Shown here piece after piece: positions 5,201-8,853 of a stretch of 8,853 nucleotides of DNA. The notes under the pieces are model-generated. The model was not told the DNA's origin. It worked only from the letters and a program-made list of their open reading frames with translations, and ran no database searches. The stretch comes from Chloroflexota bacterium (GTDB lineage Bacteria; Chloroflexota; Limnocylindria; P2-11E), in assembly GCA_005883775.1 (NCBI GenBank), contig VBEU01000014.1, positions 1-8,853 of the forward strand, read 5' to 3'. The translations under genes and the position numbers were made by a program. Each line of letters starts with the position of its first letter. Position 1 is the first letter of the stretch.

Positions 5201-7618
5201 CGGCACCAGTAGCCAGGAAAGGCCGATGAACGAGAGCAGGCCGAGCGCGTCGCGCTTGAGCGAGCCTTCGAGAAGCACGCCGGTGAGGTTCATGAGCGGC
5301 AGGGCAAGCGCGTTCGATACGACGAGCGACCACCCGAAGACCTCGCCCCACATCGGCAGCTTCTGCCCGAGGATGAGCACGCCAACGACCCAGGCGAGCG
5401 TGGCCACGGTGAAGAGCACCGACTGGAGGTAGTACGGCGCGTAGTAGGCGAACTCGAGCTTCTCCTGCCACGTGAGGTTCGGCGAGCGCAGGATCTGCCA
5501 GAAGTACTTCTTCACGTTGTAGGTGTGGCCCTCGGCCCAGCGCATGCGCTGCTTGATGAGCCGGTTGACCTTGGAAACGCACTCCGCGGGTGCCTGGATG
5601 TACGGCGTGTAGAGGACCTTGTACCCCGCGAGATAGAGCCGGATGGTGAGCTCCCAGTCCTCGGTGATCGACGTGGACCAGCCGAGCTTGCGCAGCACGT
5701 CGGCGCGGATCATGTAGACCGAGCCTGAGATCATCTTCATCGCGCCGAAGAGCTCCTGACCCGCGCGCTCGAGGACGTAGGAGCCGGCGAATTCGGCGCG
5801 CACGCCCTTGGTGATCCAGTTCTCGCTGGCGTTCAGCATGTGCCACTGGTAGCCCTGCACGACGGCGAGGCGATCGCCGTTGGTCGGCGCGCCGTGCCCG
5901 TTGCCATTCTTGGCGTGCCCGTTGCCATTGCCGTTCTTGGCCTTCGCGAGCCGGCCGAAATAGTCGAGGAAGTGCCAGATCGCGTCGGCCGGCGGCACGA
6001 AGTCGGCGTCGAAGATCATCACGTATTCGGTCCGCGGGTTCATGCGCCGCAGCGCTTCCTGTAGCGCGCCGCCCTTGAAGCCCTTGCGGCTCGAGCGGTG
6101 AATGACGCGGACCCGTGGGTGCTCCTTCCAGCGCTTCAAGAGCTCGACGGTCTCGTCGGTGGAGTCGTCGACGACGATGACTTCGTAGTTCTCGTAGTCG
6201 AAGGAGGTGCACGCCTCCAGCAGCCGGTCGACGACACGCTTCTCGTTGTAGAGCGCGAGCTGGACGGAAACGAAGGGCTGCTTGTCGGCGGGCAGACGGA
6301 TCTCACCCATCCGCTGCCAAGGGTCGTTGACCTGGACCGATCCACCCTCGCTCAGGTTCTCGCCGCGTAGGGTGCGGTAGCCCTCTTTGTGTTGGCCGGA
6401 GGATTGCCCATTGCCGCTTGACTGGCCATCAGCCTTGAGGCCCTTGCCATTCACGTGGCCGTTGCCGTTCCCGTTTGCGTGTCGTCCCTGGAACTTCGCC
6501 GGATCGCCGAAGAGCGTGATGAGGATGACGCTGGCGATCGTCACGTAGTACTTGAGCGCGTAGAGGAAGAAGAAGAGCCCGCAGAACAATGCGAACAGCG
6601 AGAACGCAAAGCGCGGCGCCAGAGCGTCGCGGAACAGCACGCCGAACCCGCCGATGCCCCCGACGATGATCACCCCGAGGACGACGCTCGCGTACAGCTT
6701 GCTCAAAAGGTTTCCAGTCCAGATCACGTCGCGGCTCCCGCCGCCGTTCCAAACCCGCTCGAGCGTGTCTCTGATGTCGTCAGCCGTCGCGGTAACGCGA
6801 GTGAGGCGCAAACGCGAGTGACGCTGCGCTTCGGCGAACGCCGCCTCGTCGAGCGGATCGGCCATCGCGACGACACCGTGTCCGCGGTCGGCCGCGGTGA
6901 TGACGACGCCCAGACCGCGAGCGACGTCGAAGGGCACCGATCGCGCCGCATCGCGCTCGACCGGGTCGATGAGTCGCGGCGAAGAGAGCCGCGCCTCGGT
7001 GGGATCGATCGGTGTGCTGATCTCGGGATAGGGTGCGAGCGACACGAACGGCGTGTCGGTGGCACGCGCGAGGACGTCGGCGAGCTCGGGCTGTCCGAGA
7101 AGGCCGAGACGCACGACCGTCGTCGCGAGCGATTCCCCGGCGGCGCGTTTCGCGAGCGCTTCCTGGACCTGCTCCTGGGTCATGACGCGACTGCCGAGGA
7201 GGAGCTCGACGACGCGGCGGCCTTCGGGCTTGAGCGCGCTCAGCTGCTGTCGAGCGGTGACGGCCGCCGTGCTCGCGCGCAGCGCACGGAGTAGCTCCTC
7301 CGACGGCGCATCCTTCGAGACGAACGCTGTCGCGCCGGCGGCAAGCGCAAGGTCGCGGATTCCGGGGTTACGAGCGAGGAACACGACCGCGGTACCGGGG
7401 AGCTCCGCGAGAAGAGTGCGCGCAACGTCGAGGCTCCCGATACCGGGCATCGAGTCGTCCAGAACGATGAGATCGGGCCGCAGGCTCCGCGCGAGGGCGA
7501 GTGCTGTCGACCCGTCGTCGGCTTCGCCAACGATCGTGATCTCGCGTTCGTTCGCGAGGAGCGTGCGGACACCCTCGCGGACGGCGAGATGGTCGTCGGC
7601 TACAAGGACACGGATCAC
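2228..7618 (-). CDS. REC-MshEN-GT2 synthase fused to exported repeat protein
   Basis: A 1796-residue protein starting at GTG 7618 (GGGGAG eight bases upstream; the reading MIRVLVADDH is typical of NarL-type receivers). Order: receiver, about 1-118, with D8/D9, phospho-acceptor D54 and K102, but Ala82 where Thr/Ser is usual; MshEN/T2SSE_N-like domain, about 129-289; membrane helices, about 302-371; GT2 domain, about 447-699, with D504/D505, DAD 537-539, TED 652-654 and QRMRW 690-694, as in cellulose/hyaluronan-type processive synthases; three helices, about 726-816. The chain then continues in frame with helices at about 867-888, 902-924 and 929-949, a SipW-substrate-like site (ANAVPAISATDNSSTFTLA), three beta-rich modules (about 987-1206, 1257-1468, 1487-1696) and a VPEG...ARWWKRRRP tail. 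Family knowledge predicts membrane polysaccharide synthesis from a nucleotide sugar on the cytosolic face. The sugar is unknown. There is no HTH after the receiver and no PilZ domain. The fusion could also be read as two proteins made by internal initiation or cleavage. Domain calls are firm; function is inferred. Confidence 0.95.
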   Translation of the reverse strand: MIRVLVADDHLAVREGVRTLLANEREITIVGEADDGSTALALARSLRPDLIVLDDSMPGIGSLDVARTLLAELPGTAVVFLARNPGIRDLALAAGATAFVSKDAPSEELLRALRASTAAVTARQQLSALKPEGRRVVELLLGSRVMTQEQVQEALAKRAAGESLATTVVRLGLLGQPELADVLARATDTPFVSLAPYPEISTPIDPTEARLSSPRLIDPVERDAARSVPFDVARGLGVVITAADRGHGVVAMADPLDEAAFAEAQRHSRLRLTRVTATADDIRDTLERVWNGGGSRDVIWTGNLLSKLYASVVLGVIIVGGIGGFGVLFRDALAPRFAFSLFALFCGLFFFLYALKYYVTIASVILITLFGDPAKFQGRHANGNGNGHVNGKGLKADGQSSGNGQSSGQHKEGYRTLRGENLSEGGSVQVNDPWQRMGEIRLPADKQPFVSVQLALYNEKRVVDRLLEACTSFDYENYEVIVVDDSTDETVELLKRWKEHPRVRVIHRSSRKGFKGGALQEALRRMNPRTEYVMIFDADFVPPADAIWHFLDYFGRLAKAKNGNGNGHAKNGNGHGAPTNGDRLAVVQGYQWHMLNASENWITKGVRAEFAGSYVLERAGQELFGAMKMISGSVYMIRADVLRKLGWSTSITEDWELTIRLYLAGYKVLYTPYIQAPAECVSKVNRLIKQRMRWAEGHTYNVKKYFWQILRSPNLTWQEKLEFAYYAPYYLQSVLFTVATLAWVVGVLILGQKLPMWGEVFGWSLVVSNALALPLMNLTGVLLEGSLKRDALGLLSFIGLSWLLVPFQAYASIKALFEKKEGGWVRTPKSGHVTETLERFHLARLMPWELPRRKRGQEKAKAGGGRFAAVAVVVLAAAGILTVGALSIRAAATSGIASETDIALPAILGTAVPLAILALGWLRLRRRMTAVVLAFTLGLGTNIVYLANAVPAISATDNSSTFTLARSSSYATPNLDMKQNYTPQGAGGIAFRDARATNTNATTFITVNSPIGSAAGDVDIAIVTWICGASCATISVTASTGWTQIGSPVTNSTMYTKMFYRVEGTAPPANFQFNSNVSGDTIIMISGYSGVDTINPIAASGISPNAACTIPCGAISPTVTTSVANTFLITTAFAPCGQSGVAWTAPTGMTDRGTVSSSSPGNIMVELADVAVASAGATGSKSTTMTSGGTCTGSQISTGTTVALRSAPTTCPTIASGSWTCKWVSDQMSQGQTANGTVLSNLYLDNSVLPTFSCAGSATQGAGATSIALNKPACVTAAGYIMIAAVAVRGGSTNPAFTPPANWNLIGVRIDSSIVTSLALYWKLSTASEAASYTWSWGATSQKAVGAIQAFSNVDTTTPVDVYSGVLESGASTSHTTPNITPTYENEMIVTSFTDATNNSAAVQWTPPTGFTEDIDSWSTGGGAGNNISLELNHLAVVNIPARGTGSYQATSASSAVGGTFVVALKPAPHTCTFTETLYHTFAPQYVTPNGSTSASVSSGTSLSIATPTGVAQDDVMIASIAYAGGSNVTSITVPSGWTLIGTATNSTTVVGMAVYRKTAGASEAGPYAWSFAPTQNASGIISAYRNVDTTTPVDVQAYLATAAPTCPSPCTHTTSSVTPTGVDEMIVASFVTAANDTWTPPGGMNERGDTKNTGATFVALEQNDVLQLATGAVSKTALAVSTSAVGVTHILALRGKAATTAGSVTRAISSPSTGVALYTDTVAVSINETFNLGDRFEFDVAVTDTTNCNAAVTYDGETEGSNVNVATIVPEGVLGLLLLAPALPFWARWWKRRRP
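2236..2322 (-). repeat. C-terminal anchor repeat, copy 1
   Basis: This 87-base stretch at the end of the synthase fusion matches 113-199 without gaps. By hand count, 72 of 87 positions are identical, including 19 perfect bases over the RWWKRR codons. It encodes VPEG, a hydrophobic LLLLAPALPF core and the basic end. Confidence 0.85.
2237..2241 (-). promoter_or_regulatory. Shine-Dalgarno inside the KRRR codons of the synthase gene
   Basis: GGAGG lies within the Lys-Arg-Arg codons of the synthase tail. It is 10 bases after the second gene's GTG (2249) has begun, and eight bases before an in-frame ATA (2228). It is the positional copy of the Shine-Dalgarno at 114-118 that serves the next gene. 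Confidence 0.5.
2531..3160 (-). repeat. Beta-rich exported module 3 of synthase fusion
   Basis: About 210 residues (1487-1696). Landmarks are PSGWTLIG, YRNVDTTTPVDVQ, DEMIVASF, WTPPGGMNERGD, TFVALEQNDVLQ and ILALRGKA. It is closest to the second module of the downstream protein (YRNVDNDNPVDVQ, EQDDVLQ). Confidence 0.8.
3215..3850 (-). repeat. Beta-rich exported module 2 of synthase fusion
   Basis: About 212 residues (1257-1468). Landmarks are ATSIALNKP, SYTWSW, QKAVGAIQAF, VDTTTPVDV, ENEMIVTSF, WTPPTGFTED and VVALKPAP. It is closest to the first module of the downstream protein: both have SYTWSW, then QK, then IQAF. Confidence 0.8.
4001..4660 (-). repeat. Beta-rich exported module 1 of synthase fusion
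   Basis: About 220 residues (987-1206 of the 1796-residue protein). It carries GDVDIAIV, GWTQIG, MFYRVEG, GYSGVDTINPI, WTAPTGMTDRG and VALRSAP, the landmarks of the module. It is richer in cysteine than the others (WICGASC, NAACTIPC), which suggests disulphides outside the cytosol. It interrupts the N-terminal segment that is continuous in the downstream paralogue. Confidence 0.75.
5876..5941 (-). repeat. Asn/Gly-rich low-complexity insert 2
   Basis: Encodes residues about 560-581 (KNGNGNGHAKNGNGHG) inside the GT2 domain, between the DAD and TED motifs and just before VVQGYQW. The same NGNGH wording as linker 1 points to codon-repeat expansion. Confidence 0.75.
6386..6478 (-). repeat. Asn/Gly-rich low-complexity linker 1
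   Basis: Encodes residues about 381-411 of the synthase fusion (ANGNGNGHVNGKG followed by SSGNGQSSGQ). It lies between the N-terminal membrane helices and the GT2 domain and is likely a flexible cytosolic linker. Confidence 0.75.
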
Positions 7619-7626
7619 GCCCCTCG

Positions 7627-7632
7627 CTCCCC
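7627..7632 (-). promoter_or_regulatory. Shine-Dalgarno deciding the synthase start
   Basis: GGGGAG on the minus strand lies eight bases before GTG 7618. It favours this start over ATG 7696, which would add 26 residues (MDAFPDASS...) unlike any receiver-domain N-terminus. Confidence 0.8.
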
Positions 7633-7649
7633 TTTTCTGATATGTGCCA

Positions 7650-7670
7650 GCAGGCCCACCCAAAGCCTGC
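7650..7670 (-). other. Third stem-loop near the start codon
   Basis: Minus strand GCAGGC and GCCTGC form a perfect six-pair stem closing a nine-base G/T-rich loop. It ends about 18 bases upstream of the GGGGAG Shine-Dalgarno. No poly-T follows. Confidence 0.5.
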
Positions 7671-7710
7671 GAGGAAGCGTCAGGGAAGGCGTCCATCGGA
7701 CGGGGGAGGT

Positions 7711-7741
7711 CGCGTACCAGCCGAACAGGCGGGGCGACGCG
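7711..7741 (-). other. Second stem-loop, competing with the long stem-loop
   Basis: Minus strand: CGCGT (7741-7737) can pair with ACGCG (7715-7711). Inside it, CCGCC pairs with GGCTGG around the loop TGTTC with one bulged base. The CGCG at 7741-7738 is also the 3' arm of the long upstream stem, so the two outer stems cannot form fully at the same time. An alternative outer stem, GTCGC with GCGAC, would disturb the upstream stem much less. Confidence 0.45.
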
Positions 7742-7780
7742 GAGTCGCGGTTGAGACGGTCCCGCTACCGCAAGTCCGCG
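7738..7780 (-). other. Long stem-loop in leader
   Basis: Minus strand 5'-3': CGCGGA pairs with TCCGCG (six pairs). After a C/C mismatch, TTGCGGT pairs with ACCGCGA (seven pairs, one wobble). The loop is 15 bases, AGCGGGACCGTCTCA. No T-run follows, so this is not a classic intrinsic terminator. Pairing was worked out by eye. Confidence 0.6.
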
Positions 7781-7805
7781 TTGACAGCGGGCTGAATCTG
7801 GCTCG

Positions 7806-7822
7806 ACCGCCTACGAGGCGGT
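7806..7822 (-). other. Hairpin spanning the stop codon of the upstream gene
   Basis: ACCGCC and GGCGGT form a perfect six-pair stem with the loop TCGTA. The TAG stop of the acidic protein lies across the loop and stem boundary. The bases that follow (CGAGCCAGATTC) are not T-rich, so efficient intrinsic termination is unlikely. It may be a weak terminator or transcript stabiliser. Confidence 0.4.
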
Positions 7823-8853
7823 TGGCTCGTCCTCCGCGCGCAGCTCGACGGTCGTCTGGGTCGTGCCCTCGAGCCGCAGATGAAGCTCCTGCAGCATCTG
7901 GATCACCGCCCCGAACTCGGCGGGACTGATCGCCTCGCCGACCGCGACCGCGAACGTCGCGACGCCGTTGCGGAAGTCGCGGAGATGCAGCGCGTTGACG
8001 GTCGAGAGGGCGCGGATCCGGGCTTGGGTCTCGATGAGCCGAGAGAATGAGTGGATCGGGGAGATCACGATCTGGATCTGATGAAGTCCCCGATCATCGG
8101 CGACTCGGAGCTCCGGGAAGGTCGGAGCCGGTTCGGGCTGGACGATCGCCGGAGGCTCCGGCGCGAATTCAAGCGGCGGCGGCGTGAACTCCACCGGCGG
8201 CGGAGGCGCAAGCTCGGTCGTCTGCGCTAGCGGGAACTCCTGCGCAGGGTACGGCGCTTCAGGGATCTCGAGCGAGTTCGTCTCAGCGATGAACTCCTCG
8301 GAGATGAATGCAGCCGGCTCAACCGGCGAATCGGGCGCGGTCTCCAAGTCCGTCGGGAGGGACGCCGCGTCCCAGAGCGCAGCGAGGCGTGGGTCGGGCG
8401 CGGGTGTCGGAGCCGAGGGCATCATCGTGAAGTCATTCGCCGGAACGACGTACTGATCGATCATCGGCTCGATCGGCTCGTGGCGAACGACGTCCTCCAT
8501 GTAGTCGGCCACGAACGGCTCGACCTGTTCGGCCGGAGCCGCAGTGAGCTCGATTGCTTCGATCGGCGGCGACGCCTCGGGCCGACGGAATTCCTCGACG
8601 TACTCGTCGACGACCGGCTCGATCGGTTCGGCCGGCGCCGCGGTGAGCTCGATCGCTTGCCGACGCAACTCCTCGTAGTCGTCGACGATCGGGGCTGGAG
8701 GCTCAATGGGCTCGAAAAAGTGCGTATCGGCGGGCAGCGGGGAGGCCTCCGGGAGCGCGGCCTCGAACGGGATCGGTTCGATCAATGTGGGTGCTTCCGC
8801 GGCGAAGGACTCCTCGACACTGCCCGCGGCTGATTCCACAGGCGCCGGCTCGG
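7811..8853 (-). CDS. Acidic Pro/Glu/Ala-rich protein with C-terminal alpha/beta domain (5' partial)
   Basis: The frame is open to the window edge. The codons upstream of the first in-window GTG (8839) continue the same composition (EPAP), so the true start is probably outside. In-window residues number about 347. From GTG 8839, residues 1-240 are low-complexity and acidic, rich in Pro, Glu and Ala, with repeats of AIELTAAPAE (62-71, 95-104) and EP-(I/V/F/M)-xx-(D/E)Y-type units at about 46-131. No signal peptide or membrane helix is visible, so a cytosolic location is likely. Residues about 251-335 look folded: IQIVISPI, an alpha helix SRLIETQARIRAL, VNALHLRDF, VATFAVAV, a second helix EFGAVIQMLQEL, then TQTTVELR. 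This is a beta-alpha-beta-beta-alpha-beta pattern like ferredoxin-fold regulatory domains. I do not recognise a named family. It lies 192 bases upstream of the synthase gene on the same strand, so a regulatory or scaffolding link is possible but unproven. Confidence 0.85.
   Translation of the reverse strand, partial: EPAPVESAAGSVEESFAAEAPTLIEPIPFEAALPEASPLPADTHFFEPIEPPAPIVDDYEELRRQAIELTAAPAEPIEPVVDEYVEEFRRPEASPPIEAIELTAAPAEQVEPFVADYMEDVVRHEPIEPMIDQYVVPANDFTMMPSAPTPAPDPRLAALWDAASLPTDLETAPDSPVEPAAFISEEFIAETNSLEIPEAPYPAQEFPLAQTTELAPPPPVEFTPPPLEFAPEPPAIVQPEPAPTFPELRVADDRGLHQIQIVISPIHSFSRLIETQARIRALSTVNALHLRDFRNGVATFAVAVGEAISPAEFGAVIQMLQELHLRLEGTTQTTVELRAEDEPTAS
8447..8704 (-). repeat. Degenerate acidic repeats in the upstream protein
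   Basis: Four related xEPxxxxxY elements (IVDDY, VVDEY, FVADY, MIDQY), two of them preceded by the identical AIELTAAPAE with a 33-residue period. Their underlying DNA is also similar, which suggests internal duplication. Confidence 0.65.

Larger units (their letters stand above)
7619..7810 (-). promoter_or_regulatory. Structured intergenic leader of the synthase operon
   Basis: This is the only sizeable non-coding stretch in the window (192 bases). On the minus strand it holds a 13-pair interrupted hairpin (7780-7738), a second hairpin (7741-7711) sharing bases with it, a third hairpin (7670-7650) and a Shine-Dalgarno just before the GTG. No convincing -35/-10 pair was seen on the minus strand. 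I could not match the region to a riboswitch consensus, including c-di-GMP-I. It could be a cis-regulatory RNA leader or simply GC-rich read-through spacer. Confidence 0.45.

Noticed and set aside
4746..6212. 488-codon minus-strand frame overlapping the synthase
   Set aside because: It is a frame-shadow of the GT2 region with His/Arg-rich low-complexity composition. The overlapping frame has clear catalytic motifs.
6455..7294. 279-codon plus-strand open frame
   Set aside because: It is antisense to the receiver, MshEN and first membrane regions. Its Glu/Arg/Asp-rich composition is typical of an antisense shadow.
6700..7618. Ordinary NarL-family DNA-binding response regulator
   Set aside because: The receiver is NarL-like, but no LuxR-type HTH follows. 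The next region matches MshEN/T2SSE_N and then membrane helices.
7619..7696. Upstream ATG giving a 26-residue longer synthase
   Set aside because: It has no Shine-Dalgarno, the added residues do not fit a receiver, and the frame would swallow the leader hairpin. GTG 7618 has a good ribosome site and the typical MIRVLVADDH start.
7781..7786. Perfect TTGACA on the plus strand
   Set aside because: There is no -10 element at suitable spacing, and it would point into the antisense of the acidic protein gene. It is probably chance.
7619..7810. c-di-GMP-I (GEMM) riboswitch
   Set aside because: Considered because of the downstream MshEN-like domain and a GGTAGCGGG string. The conserved CGCAAAGCC and GNRA-loop parts are absent.

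Overview
The window is a high-GC bacterial segment. All supported genes lie on the minus strand, so the biological order runs from the right end of the window to the left. No RNA gene, IS element, CRISPR array or phage gene was seen. GC-rich codons, GTG starts, the receiver/MshEN-type/GT2 combination and the style of the secreted beta-rich repeats suggest a Chloroflexota-like bacterium (for example Limnocylindria or a relative). That placement is an impression from family knowledge, not a computed result.

Layout in transcription order: (1) 8853-7811, the 3' part of a gene for an acidic Pro/Glu/Ala-rich protein that ends in a small ferredoxin-like alpha/beta domain; its N-terminus lies outside the window. 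(2) 7810-7619, a 192-base leader with several predicted stem-loops, two of which compete for the same bases. (3) 7618-2228, a 1796-residue multidomain protein: NarL-type receiver, MshEN/T2SSE_N-like domain, membrane-embedded processive GT2 glycosyltransferase, then more membrane segments, a SipW-substrate-like signal region, three exported beta-rich modules and a C-terminal VPEG/hydrophobic/Arg-Lys tail. (4) 2249-105, a 714-residue exported protein that repeats almost exactly the second half of gene 3, with two modules and the same tail. (5) 108-1, the first 36 codons of another membrane or secreted protein, overlapping gene 4 by four bases.

Genes 3, 4 and 5 overlap end to start and must form one operon. 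The Shine-Dalgarno sequence for the third of them, and probably the second, lies inside the codons for the Lys-Arg-Arg tail of the preceding protein. The most economical reading is a cell-surface system. A phosphorelay-controlled and possibly c-di-GMP-controlled polysaccharide synthase is physically fused to, and co-transcribed with, large repeat proteins carrying a common PEP-CTERM-like anchor. The REC-MshEN-GT2-exported-repeat chain and the shared VPEG tail are the two features most worth following up.
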